NCBI GenBank assembly: GCA_900128395.1
Contig: LT649712.1
Location: 1 to 15,366 of the forward strand
DNA: 15,366 nucleotides
Reading direction: 5' to 3'
Source: Stramenopiles sp. TOSAG23-2
Lineage: Eukaryota > Sar
Shown: piece after piece, positions 8,223 through 15,366 of the stretch
How positions within the stretch are numbered: position 1 is the stretch's first letter
How the letters are laid out: every line of letters begins with the position of its first letter
Program-made: the position numbers and the translations under genes
Notes under the pieces: model-generated
What the model was told of the DNA's origin: nothing
The model's database searches: none
Seen by the model: the letters and a program-made list of their open reading frames with translations, nothing else

Positions 8223-8753
8223 ATTAAAAAATTTTCCGAGCCGATGTGCCGATGTCCTGTGTTCCCGAGTTTTTCGGCTACCAGGGGAATAGAAGGCGGT
8301 TTTGACCATTCCTAAAAAAAATAGCCGCAAAGTTCGCCGTAAAGTTGGAATTAGCAGTACATAGCATGGGCTCTACTTTACCGAAAAGTCCCAACGCCAA
8401 AATCAAACTCATCGAACTTTTTCAGGCAACATCCTTAAACCAGGCCTCAAAATGAAGGAAACGAGCTGGAATTGTCAATATAACTTATGACATACTATTG
8501 CACTAATTTCACTAATAGGTACTCATATGACTGTATATAGTATAGTGTGTTAATGCATCAAACTAAAACACAAAAAAAAGAGGGCTCTAATAAAATAATT
8601 TCAATAATAAGCAGCATAGTAGCATAGTGCCATAATAAATAAAATGAATAATAATAAATAATAAGCTTCACATAATTAAAAAATAATTACATGTATATTA
8701 TATGTACAATCAATGAAGGATGCACACGCACCATCTATATCGCCCGCCACGCT
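8223..8753. other. Intergenic, with a GC-richer island and no firm gene
   Basis: Part of the spacer between the divergent cyclase and phosphatase genes. About 8235-8460 is visibly richer in G and C than its surroundings and holds short coding-like frames on the + strand. One gives TIPKKNSRKVRRKVGISST before a stop at 8361-8363; another, an ATG at 8366, gives a 29-residue frame ending at 8455. None is long enough to call, and neither resembles a family I know. An 8-base tandem (gccgatgt twice, near 8239-8254) also occurs. About 8500-8753 is AT-rich and featureless apart from short aataat runs. Confidence 0.35.
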
Positions 8754-8875
8754 TTACAAAACATAAAACACATTTATTAGATACCTGTACATTTATTTAT
8801 ATCGCAACATCTGTTGAATCATCTGTTGAATCATTTCCACTCGTTCTCTTTGACTCGTTATTGTTTTTTTGCCAA
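8754..8875. repeat. 122 bp tandem duplication, copy 1
   Basis: Followed immediately by an identical second copy at 8876-8997 (offset 122). The flanking bases on both sides do not match, so the unit boundaries are sharp. Each unit contains an internal 12-base tandem (catctgttgaat twice). The unit length is not a multiple of three, and the frames open across it are not conserved as one protein, so it is treated as non-coding. Confidence 0.93.
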
Positions 8876-8997
8876 TTACAAAACATAAAACACATTTATT
8901 AGATACCTGTACATTTATTTATATCGCAACATCTGTTGAATCATCTGTTGAATCATTTCCACTCGTTCTCTTTGACTCGTTATTGTTTTTTTGCCAA
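8876..8997. repeat. 122 bp tandem duplication, copy 2
   Basis: Exact second copy of 8754-8875 by base-by-base reading. It lies about 0.6 kb before the purple acid phosphatase start, within its possible upstream control region. Confidence 0.93.
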
Positions 8998-9586
8998 CTG
9001 TTGAAAAAATATCAGAGAGGTGAAAAAATTTTATTCGTGAAAAAACACACGCACAGGTTAGGATATACGGTCCTTTCTGCTTCCTTCACCGTCTCGTAGC
9101 ATTTTTTTGACCATGCCTTGAGATTATTATTAAGGCGGGTTGCAAAATATTTTGTTGTGCGAGAGCCAATTCACGGTTAAGCCATCCCACTCCGGTTTAG
9201 GAAACGGGCACGTGCTGGCCCGCTGGTGTGGTCCTCGAGATGACGACAAAAAAAAGAAGAGTTGGACGAAAAACAGCAAAAGGTGCAAAGCAGCAAAAAA
9301 CGAGGAAGAAGGAAAAGGCAAAAACCAAAACTCCAAACAGCTACAACAGGCACACACCATTGACTTGGAACAAATTAAATACTTCTTTTTTTGTTGATAA
9401 AACTTCAAGCACATAGTGATGTATAGTCTATATATCAACTACCACAAATACATATACATGTATTATATATATTAATGACGGATGTATGGATAAACAGATA
9501 TAACACTTGAACCAACAAGCTGTATATATATATTCTAAATTATTATTAATTTATTTTAAACAAAGATATATACGTATAAAATCATC
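8998..9586. other. Upstream region of the phosphatase; Lys-rich small frame only
   Basis: About 9100-9260 has above-average GC. A + frame from the ATG at 9240 to the TAG at 9414-9416 would give a 58-residue, strongly basic Lys-rich peptide beginning MTTKKRRVGRKTAKGAKQQ. A second + frame over the same purine-rich stretch is also open and Lys-rich, so composition alone may explain both. From 9420 to 9586 the sequence is very AT-rich with TATA-like runs (near 9460 and 9524-9533), a likely promoter and 5' leader for the gene starting at 9587. Confidence 0.3.
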
Positions 9587-11140
9587 ATGAATTATTACAT
9601 AGCAAATCTTCTAATAATACTAATAACATTCATATCAACAATTATATATAGTAATAATGCAGAAGAAATTAAAAATATGAATAAAATATATACACCTATT
9701 ATTGTAAATGATAAAACGAAGAATACCAATTTTCCAACTCAAATACATTTAGCCTATACTGGTATACCAACAGAAATGATGATATCATACAGCACAAATT
9801 ATTCAACAAACAATACAATTGCTAAAGTAAGATTACATAGCAATCACAATAATGGCAATAATAAAGAATGGACACATACTTTTAATGGAAACTCAAAAAT
9901 ATTCGTAGACGGCGGAGCACGTAAAAACTCTCAATATTTACATAATGTAAAAATCACAGGTTTACAATTAGGAACAACATATGATTATATCGTTGGAGAT
10001 ACGAATAATAACAACAACAATGTTTTTTCCCCAATTCAAACATTTACATCCATGAGATCAAAAGAGAATAAAACAGAAGAAGGAAGACCATGGAGATTTA
10101 TCTTATTAGCTGATTTAGGATTGGAGAACGATGATACATTAGCAAATATTACAACCGAAGTTACTACAGCAGCAAAAGACGGAAAACCATTTGATAGTGT
10201 TTTACATGCTGGTGACCTTGCATACGATTTCCATTCCAAGGAAGGCCAAGTTGGCGATGATTTTATGAATGCTATTCAACCAATTAGTTCCATCATACCA
10301 TATATGGTATGCCCTGGAAATCATGAAAGTAGATATAATTTCTCTCATTATCGCGCTCGATTTAATATGCCAAACTCCGAAGAAACAGAAAATTTATGGT
10401 ACAGTTTCGATTTAGGACCTATTCATTTTGTTAGTTATTCCACAGAAAGTTATTTTGATTATGAAAAAGGTAAAGCGTTAAATAGTACATTAAAAAGACA
10501 ATACGACTGGTTGAAAAATGATTTAATGATAGCCAATAAACCTGAAAATAGAAAATTACGACCATGGATTATTGTTCAAGGTCATAGGCCGTTTTATTGC
10601 ACCAATACCTTTAATGTAAGTGAAGATGGTTGTGGTCCAGAGCAAGAGACGTCACGACATGGTAGTTACAAACCAAATGCACCTTACGTTTATGCAATTG
10701 AGCCATTGATGTTTCAATACGGTGTAGATTTATTTATTGCTGGCCATGTACATGATTATACAAGATATTGGCCAGTTTATAATTTAACAGTACAAAATGG
10801 TACCGATGATCCATTGAATCCATATCATAATCCATCTGCAACGACATATTTAACTATTGGTGCAGCTGGAAACCATGAAATGCATCTACACGATCAATGC
10901 ATTAAAAATCAAGGATGTGTGTATCCAACTGGTACAAGTTATAGTGGCCCACCATCACCATTTGCAGCATGTACAGCTGGAACATCCCCGGAATGCATTG
11001 ATTTTAATTATGGTAGAATGACTGTTTATAATGATACGCATTTATATTGGAGTCAATATAGCAGTACTCAAAATAAAGTAGTTGATGAAATGTGGCTCAT
11101 ACAAGAACATCATGGTAGTTTTGGCAATGTGAACGTTTAA
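9587..11140 (+). CDS. Secreted purple acid phosphatase (animal ACP7-like)
   Basis: Binuclear-metal phosphomonoesterase that releases phosphate from organic esters, usually at acidic pH. Of 517 residues, about 1-22 form a hydrophobic signal peptide. Next is a fibronectin-III-like N-terminal domain (about 50-155, opening PTQIHLAYTGIPTEMMISY), then the metallophosphatase domain (about 168-400). The five metal-ligand motifs are present in order: LADLG (Asp176), GDLAY (Asp210, Tyr213), GNHE (Asn245, His246), VQGH (His333) and GHVH (His387, His389). The first motif reads ADLG instead of the usual GDxG, but the ligand Asp is kept. Tyr213 is the residue expected to give the purple charge-transfer colour. 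VGDDFMNAI and PYMVCPGNHESRYNFSHYRARF strongly recall animal ACP7 and oomycete relatives. Many N-glycosylation sequons support secretion or vacuolar location. The start is the first ATG and gives a proper signal sequence. Single exon; no partner gene in an operon sense. Confidence 0.95.
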   Translation: MNYYIANLLIILITFISTIIYSNNAEEIKNMNKIYTPIIVNDKTKNTNFPTQIHLAYTGIPTEMMISYSTNYSTNNTIAKVRLHSNHNNGNNKEWTHTFNGNSKIFVDGGARKNSQYLHNVKITGLQLGTTYDYIVGDTNNNNNNVFSPIQTFTSMRSKENKTEEGRPWRFILLADLGLENDDTLANITTEVTTAAKDGKPFDSVLHAGDLAYDFHSKEGQVGDDFMNAIQPISSIIPYMVCPGNHESRYNFSHYRARFNMPNSEETENLWYSFDLGPIHFVSYSTESYFDYEKGKALNSTLKRQYDWLKNDLMIANKPENRKLRPWIIVQGHRPFYCTNTFNVSEDGCGPEQETSRHGSYKPNAPYVYAIEPLMFQYGVDLFIAGHVHDYTRYWPVYNLTVQNGTDDPLNPYHNPSATTYLTIGAAGNHEMHLHDQCIKNQGCVYPTGTSYSGPPSPFAACTAGTSPECIDFNYGRMTVYNDTHLYWSQYSSTQNKVVDEMWLIQEHHGSFGNVNV

Positions 11141-11308
11141 GAGAGTGTGAGAATTGTAAATATACTGTGTACATATATGAAAAAAAATGCGCTGCTGTAA
11201 TTATTAAAAATATATAATAAAAACAACACACTTTTCTAGACACACACCCGGATATCAAAATATATTTTTTTTAAAAGAAAAGCATTGTGTCATTAATTAT
11301 TATAATAC
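11141..11308 (+). other. Phosphatase 3' flank
   Basis: AT-rich region after the TAA. It includes aataaa-type hexamers (near 11217-11222) that could serve as polyadenylation signals. No gene seen. Confidence 0.4.
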
Positions 11309-11439
11309 GTTCTCACAGCTTACCCATTTGCCTAGATGTATTTTGTTTGTTCACTGTCATTCTGTCGAAAACACATGTACATGTATAAATATAATACAAG
11401 GCGCAAAATCATCATCATCGCCGCTAAAAAAATTTATAT
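11309..11439. repeat. 131 bp tandem duplication, copy 1
   Basis: Followed directly by an identical copy at 11440-11570. The unit begins at gttctcacagc and ends in aaatttatat. It contains the near-palindrome acatgtacatgt and a (atc)n/(tca)n run. Frames across it end up repeated at different phases, so I treat it as non-coding. Confidence 0.95.
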
Positions 11440-11570
11440 GTTCTCACAGCTTACCCATTTGCCTAGATGTATTTTGTTTGTTCACTGTCATTCTGTCGAA
11501 AACACATGTACATGTATAAATATAATACAAGGCGCAAAATCATCATCATCGCCGCTAAAAAAATTTATAT
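11440..11570. repeat. 131 bp tandem duplication, copy 2
   Basis: Exact second copy of 11309-11439 with no differences found on reading. It is separated from the next tandem duplication by only 50 bp. Confidence 0.95.
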
Positions 11571-11620
11571 AAAAAGCCATTATTATTATTAATTATAAAT
11601 ATGTGACTTAATAAAAATTT

Positions 11621-11764
11621 AATAATAAATGTAAATACTACAAACAGAAAATAGAGATATAGACATTTAATATATCAAAGGATATATATAACATATTGTG
11701 TGATATTGTAGAAATCAAAAGATAAGTCTTAAGAAGAAGTACAACATAATTAAATAGCCATTTG
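11621..11764. repeat. 144 bp tandem duplication, copy 1
   Basis: Unit starting aataataaatgtaaatac and ending atagccatttg, followed directly by an identical unit. It is AT-rich, with stops in all frames. Confidence 0.95.
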
Positions 11765-11908
11765 AATAATAAATGTAAATACTACAAACAGAAAATAGAG
11801 ATATAGACATTTAATATATCAAAGGATATATATAACATATTGTGTGATATTGTAGAAATCAAAAGATAAGTCTTAAGAAGAAGTACAACATAATTAAATA
11901 GCCATTTG
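11765..11908. repeat. 144 bp tandem duplication, copy 2
   Basis: Exact second copy of 11621-11764. It ends 44 bp before the ankyrin gene start, so the duplication lies in that gene's promoter or 5' leader and doubles any control site in it. Confidence 0.95.
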
Positions 11909-11952
11909 TAATTTAACATAATAATAGATATAATAATAAAAAAAAATAAACA

Positions 11953-12753
11953 ATGAAATCATTACATATTATAATAAGAAATTTAACATTTTTTGTATTG
12001 TTTCACATATTAATAAATGAAGAAAATAATATAATTAAATATGTAAAATGTAAACAACAAAAACGCATGACTTCTCGTCAAAAATTATTTCATGCTATTA
12101 GTTCAGCCAATTATAAAGAAGTGAGAAAACTTGTTAAGAATGATTTAATAGATTTGAATAGTAAAAATGATTATGAAGAGACACCTTTACATATTTCTGC
12201 ATTATCTAATAAACAAGCAAATGGTAAAATATTGAAATTTTTGTTGAAAGAAGGTGCAGATCCAAATGCACAAACAGAATTTAAATATCAAGGTCATAGC
12301 ATTCTTGTTCGGAGAACCCCGTTGCATTGGTATGCTCATAGTTGTGATCATATGGGAATACGTATATTACTATTACATGGTGCAGATGAACGAATGAAAA
12401 CTGAAGAAGGTGATTCATCTATTGCTATTGTTGAAAAAATTATTGAACATGAAAAAGAGATAATACCACCATGTGAATTGAGTTTGAAATATTTAAAAAT
12501 ATCACAAAATCATCGTAGAAAACGCAATAAAATGAAATTAAAACTTGAAGATTTTCCAGAGGCATTGGAGGAGGAAGATGTTAAATCATCATCAACCAAT
12601 GAAGAGGAAGAAGAAATTGTAAACAATCATGAAAATAATGAAAATAATATTGATGGACAAGAAGCAGCAGAAAATGAAATGAAACGTTTACAAGCATTAA
12701 TGGCTGAACAATTTAATAATAATAATGAACAAGGTGGTGGCGGTGATTTGTAG
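11953..12753 (+). CDS. Small ankyrin-repeat protein with N-terminal hydrophobic segment
   Basis: Product of 266 residues. Residues about 5-21 are hydrophobic (NLTFFVLFHIL) and could be a signal peptide or anchor. Ankyrin-like repeats follow at about 45-70, 74-107 (TPLHISAL...FLLKEGADPNAQ) and 121-147 (TPLHWYAH...LLLHGADERM); TPLH and GAD are the diagnostic elements. Ankyrin repeats bind other proteins and have no catalytic role. The C-terminus is low-complexity: a basic patch (about 187-198), an acidic run (206-222), an Asn-rich stretch, a short helix MKRLQALMAEQF and a GGGG end. A second Met at residue 39 would give a version without the hydrophobic segment; that version would be cytosolic and may be the true start. 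The last codons recur after the stop (12795-12862). No specific family can be named. It follows the phosphatase in the same direction, 812 bp away, so it is probably an independent transcript. Confidence 0.8.
   Translation: MKSLHIIIRNLTFFVLFHILINEENNIIKYVKCKQQKRMTSRQKLFHAISSANYKEVRKLVKNDLIDLNSKNDYEETPLHISALSNKQANGKILKFLLKEGADPNAQTEFKYQGHSILVRRTPLHWYAHSCDHMGIRILLLHGADERMKTEEGDSSIAIVEKIIEHEKEIIPPCELSLKYLKISQNHRRKRNKMKLKLEDFPEALEEEDVKSSSTNEEEEEIVNNHENNENNIDGQEAAENEMKRLQALMAEQFNNNNEQGGGGDL
12686..12729. repeat. Ankyrin gene 3' end, copy 1 (inside the coding region)
   Basis: These 44 bases recur identically at 12795-12838 (offset 109). They encode the LQALMAEQFNNNNE stretch. A shorter match, ggtgatttgta, follows in both copies, with a gap difference between. 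Confidence 0.93.
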
Positions 12754-12794
12754 CCGCCTTCTATATACAATACCGGTAGTGTGCTTGAAATAAA

Positions 12795-12862
12795 GTTTAC
12801 AAGCATTAATGGCTGAACAATTTAATAATAATAATGAAGATGGTGATTTGTAATTTGTAGAG
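12795..12862. repeat. Ankyrin gene 3' end, copy 2 (downstream of the stop)
   Basis: The first 44 bases are identical to 12686-12729. The copy then reads gatggtgatttgtaatttgtag, keeping the original frame to its own TAA but lacking the Gly-rich codons of copy 1. An in-frame TAA just upstream of the copy means it is not translated as part of the gene. It is a recent local duplication now in the 3' untranslated region. Confidence 0.88.
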
Positions 12863-13399
12863 CCGGTCCTTAGGAATACGCTCGGTATTAAAACAAGAAA
12901 AAAGGTGTAGAAAAAATATTTCTCTTCCTCGTATATAATATATATAAAAAATATGTAAAAACATTATGCGTTTATAAATATACATGATATTTAATAATCA
13001 AATTAATTTCTCTTCGCTTTTTACTCCTCACCTTCCTTTACCTGGACTGATTTCTAGAATCGCAACAATCCTCGTTGGTAATAACCACAATATATCCAAT
13101 AGACAATGAAACTGTAAATGCAGAGAGATGAATTGGAAACATTACCATTTTCTATAAAGATTATTGATACAGATTTTAAACCTATTGATAAATTTAATGA
13201 ATGGATACACAAAAAGATTTGAATATCATGAATGCATATTTCGAGGAGAAAGAAGGGAAATGATTCTCTTTAAAAAGTTTATATTTTTTTAATATATAAA
13301 AAAAAATACGCGCGTACAATTTTATATACGCGGTTTGTATTATATTCGTAAAATATTCATTTTAAATGTGTGTGTGTAATTTTTTAATCTCATGAATGT
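12863..13399. other. Convergent spacer with a possible frameshifted gene relic
   Basis: This lies between the 3' ends of the ankyrin and GH28 genes. Most of it is AT-rich, with aataaa-like sequences. About 13118-13263 looks more protein-like than its surroundings. A + frame at 13118-13222 starts MQRDELETLPFSIKIIDTDF and runs 34 residues. A frame in another phase, 13201-13263, reads MDTQKDLNIMNAYFEEKEGK. Two overlapping phases suggest a frameshifted relic or coincidence. I do not recognise it. Confidence 0.3.
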
Positions 13400-14752
13400 T
13401 CAAAAACAAGGAACAGGGCTTGAGTTTTTATATGTTCCATGTACATTCATGCAACTGTAACCGGTACTTGTACTACCTTCTAAACGAACGTTAACCATTT
13501 GAATACCATTGCATGGTTGTGGACCCATACATTTAATATGGCCAGGATTCAATGTTACTGTCCCAGTAACATTTTCAATGAGAACTGAAGATGCAGAAGC
13601 TCCAACAATACGAGTTAAGTGATTTTCATTAATAACATTCGTATGCATATCACCAGTATTACTTACATAATCTACATTGCCTTGTTGGAAAAAATTAATA
13701 GCAATGCCTATTCTCACATCTTTCAGGTTTAAATTTGTAAACTGTATGTTTCTTGCAGTGCCAATGAAAGGAGATAAAGATTTAATAGCAAGTCCTGAAG
13801 ATGTATTTTGTAATGTGATTTCATCAAATGTAACATTGTCAATATCACCAGCAAAGAACCTTCCATGTGGCCCCCCTCCAGATGGTCCAGCATGATTTGA
13901 TGCAGGCCAAATGACTGCTACAGGGGGATTGCCACACGTACATGTAACATTATGAACAAAAACATTACGCGATGGTGGAAAAATAGGTACACAATCATCG
14001 CCATTACGAACAAATGAATGTTCAACTATGATATTTTCACCTTGTAAATTAAATCCATCAGTATTAGGTGATTCATCGTATCCACACCCAGTTGTAATAA
14101 CTTTCACGTTATGAAATTTTATTTCGTTTAACCCTCGGCCTGCAATTGTCCAAAACGGCGAATCTTTGAATGTAACGCCAGAGATATCTACATTTTCAAC
14201 AGCGCCATATTTTGTTATACTTTTCACTCCTAAATATAAAAGTTGTGGCCGACAATTATGCCAATAATTTCCATGACTTGTATTATTTTTCAATGGCCAC
14301 CATCTCCAACCTTGCCCGTCTATAATTCCATTCCCGCTTATTATTATATTATTTAGTGGGGGGATACCATATAACAAAGCTTCTTTTTGTGGAACAAGGA
14401 TTGTTTCATTAGCTGTGTAATCTGATTCGGAACATTTTTTATTGGTTGAATTTGGCCAAGTTGCAATGTCACGCCACGCTGCAAGGTTGCCATCAATTTG
14501 AAGATGTCTATTTGATATAATTTCAACTGGACGAAGCAAAAAAGTATGGTGGGCACGAAATATTACTTTGAGACAAGTTTTCAATGCAGATTGTATTGCA
14601 ACAGTATCGTCTGTTTTATTATCTCCAACAGCACCAAAATCATCAATTAAATCACAAACAGGTTTTGGTATTAAAAGTGCAACTCTAGTTTCTATTTCGA
14701 AAGTTAATAGTATAATTACTAATATTATTATTATTGTTATTATTGAATTCAT
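13400..14752 (-). CDS. GH28-family polygalacturonase-like secreted protein
   Basis: GH28 enzymes hydrolyse pectin backbones (polygalacturonan, rhamnogalacturonan) with an inverting mechanism. The product is 450 residues from the ATG at 14752; an extension to 14761 would need a TTG start. Residues about 3-19 are strongly hydrophobic and act as a signal peptide or anchor. DDFGAVGDNKTDDTVAIQSAL (about 37-57) is the classic pectate-lyase/GH28 opening. NTDG (230-233) and GDDC (251-254) supply the three catalytic Asp residues. Where the family normally has a GHG motif this protein has CTCGNPPVAVI (271-281), and where RIK is expected it has AIK (322-324). The catalytic-site His and substrate-binding Arg are therefore missing, which points to altered linkage specificity or reduced activity. 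The right-handed beta-helix pattern of repeated N-I/V-x-I/F strands is intact, as is the Cys-rich C-terminus. It is convergent with the ankyrin gene and tandem with the coiled-coil gene upstream. Confidence 0.9.
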   Translation of the reverse strand: MNSIITIIIILVIILLTFEIETRVALLIPKPVCDLIDDFGAVGDNKTDDTVAIQSALKTCLKVIFRAHHTFLLRPVEIISNRHLQIDGNLAAWRDIATWPNSTNKKCSESDYTANETILVPQKEALLYGIPPLNNIIISGNGIIDGQGWRWWPLKNNTSHGNYWHNCRPQLLYLGVKSITKYGAVENVDISGVTFKDSPFWTIAGRGLNEIKFHNVKVITTGCGYDESPNTDGFNLQGENIIVEHSFVRNGDDCVPIFPPSRNVFVHNVTCTCGNPPVAVIWPASNHAGPSGGGPHGRFFAGDIDNVTFDEITLQNTSSGLAIKSLSPFIGTARNIQFTNLNLKDVRIGIAINFFQQGNVDYVSNTGDMHTNVINENHLTRIVGASASSVLIENVTGTVTLNPGHIKCMGPQPCNGIQMVNVRLEGSTSTGYSCMNVHGTYKNSSPVPCF

Positions 14753-14992
14753 TGTAATCAATAATCACATAAAAAAAAACCTAAATTGACACAAGATATA
14801 CAACAATATATTAAGTGTTGGTAAAAATATATTTTAATTTTTTACAATGGTGAAGTTGTACATCTAATTAAGTAATCCATCACAAAAACAATTTCATTTG
14901 TGACATTTTCACACATTCCCATCTCAGAAAAACCGGGTCATATATTAAGATAATCTACTCGTATTTAAATTTATTTTTTTTATATCCAAATT
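14753..14992. other. Spacer between two minus-strand genes
   Basis: 240 bp containing the GH28 promoter and the 3' flank of the next gene. AT-rich with A and T runs. No conserved element or small gene is recognisable. Confidence 0.4.
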
Positions 14993-15366
14993 TTACATTG
15001 CAGGAGCAGCAACTTTGTCACAATCTTTGTTCTTGTTTTGACAACCCGTAATTAATTTGTGATAACCCTTGATTCTTTTATCTAGTTCTTTTTGGGCATC
15101 GTTGTGTGGATTTTTTTCCTTTCGTTTCCTATTTAAATTATCAAGCAAAGGTATGCGTTTCTTCTGCTCTACTTTAACTTCATCCCAAAAGGCATTTGAC
15201 AATTTTTTTCTATCTTTCGCATCATTCTGTGCAGTTTTTAATTCTTCGTTTTTAGCTTTTACCTTATCCCAAAGTTCTTTATCCTCGTCTCTATCTTTTT
15301 TGTTTTCTTCCAACGTTTCTTTCTTTTCCTCATTTGCTTCTTTTAAAAGAGCTTGCCATTTCTCAT
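14993..15366 (-). CDS. Lys/Glu-rich coiled-coil protein, C-terminal part only
   Basis: The frame stays open to the right window edge, so the start lies outside. The first visible complete codon is at 15362-15364, giving 123 visible residues before the TAA at 14993-14995. The visible protein is almost wholly charged helix (Lys, Glu, Asp, Asn) with isolated Trp residues in similar settings: EKWQALL, KELWDKV and NAFWDEV. The Trp codons are at 15356-15358, 15269-15271 and 15185-15187, a spacing of 29 and 28 residues, about four heptads. The C-terminus departs from the coiled coil, with two Cys (GCQNKNKDCDK) and the ending VAAPAM. No enzyme motif is visible and I cannot name the family. It might be a structural or scaffold protein; it does not align with the cyclase tail. 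Confidence 0.65.
   Translation of the reverse strand, partial: EKWQALLKEANEEKKETLEENKKDRDEDKELWDKVKAKNEELKTAQNDAKDRKKLSNAFWDEVKVEQKKRIPLLDNLNRKRKEKNPHNDAQKELDKRIKGYHKLITGCQNKNKDCDKVAAPAM

Noticed and set aside
8073-8330. Minus-strand frame of 85 codons upstream of the cyclase
   Set aside because: Crosses promoter DNA, has AT-driven composition and matches no family I know.
8720-9099. Overlapping frames with a repeated peptide (IATSVESSVESF)
   Set aside because: The peptide repeats only because of the 122 bp DNA duplication; the unit shifts phase, and the frames have no supporting start or family.
11328-11572. Frames with repeated Cys/His peptides
   Set aside because: Produced by the 131 bp duplication read in two phases; composition is not protein-like.
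8754-11908. Possible CRISPR or satellite array
   Set aside because: Each unit occurs only twice, without spacers, and the host is eukaryotic.
13677-13895. Plus-strand frame inside the GH28 gene
   Set aside because: Antisense shadow of a clearly recognisable enzyme.

Overview
This window looks like nuclear DNA of a small-genome, AT-rich eukaryote. It encodes an eIF2B subunit, a soluble-adenylyl-cyclase-type protein, an animal/oomycete-style purple acid phosphatase and a GH28 pectinase-like enzyme. There are no operon-like overlaps. Every recognisable gene is a single uninterrupted exon, including one of 1634 codons. TAA, TAG and TGA all serve as stops, so the standard code applies. Proteins carry Asn and Glu homopolymers. 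I cannot place the organism with confidence: a protist (for example a stramenopile) or a zoosporic/early-diverging fungus would fit, and nothing here settles it.

Layout, left to right: (1) eIF2B beta subunit on + (495-1700). (2) A convergent 167-codon coiled-coil gene on - (1960-2463). It shares its promoter and first 28 codons with the large cyclase gene next to it, and its remaining codons with that gene's last ~130 codons, but has none of the catalytic core. A strong G-quadruplex motif lies between genes 1 and 2. (3) The full-length soluble adenylyl cyclase homologue on - (2913-7817): two cyclase domains, an AAA/NTPase domain, a long helical region and a coiled-coil tail. (4) A 1.4 kb divergent intergenic region with a 122 bp exact tandem duplication. 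(5) A secreted purple acid phosphatase on + (9587-11140). (6) An 0.8 kb spacer with two further exact tandem duplications of 131 and 144 bp. (7) A small ankyrin-repeat protein with a putative signal sequence on + (11953-12753), whose 3' end is repeated just downstream of its stop. (8) A secreted GH28 family protein on - (13400-14752) that keeps the three catalytic Asp residues but lacks the family's usual His and Arg. (9) The 3' part of a Lys/Glu-rich coiled-coil gene on - that runs off the right edge.

The most interesting item is the cyclase pair. The small gene is a 'head plus tail' version of the cyclase. Head and promoter are nearly identical in DNA between the two copies, while the tail is clearly diverged, so the pair is a mosaic of an old and a recent event. 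If expressed, the small protein would share promoter, N-terminus and coiled-coil tail with the cyclase and could act as a partner, decoy or dominant-negative; that function is inference. The phosphatase and the GH28 protein both look secreted and could serve nutrient acquisition, but nothing shows that they are co-regulated.
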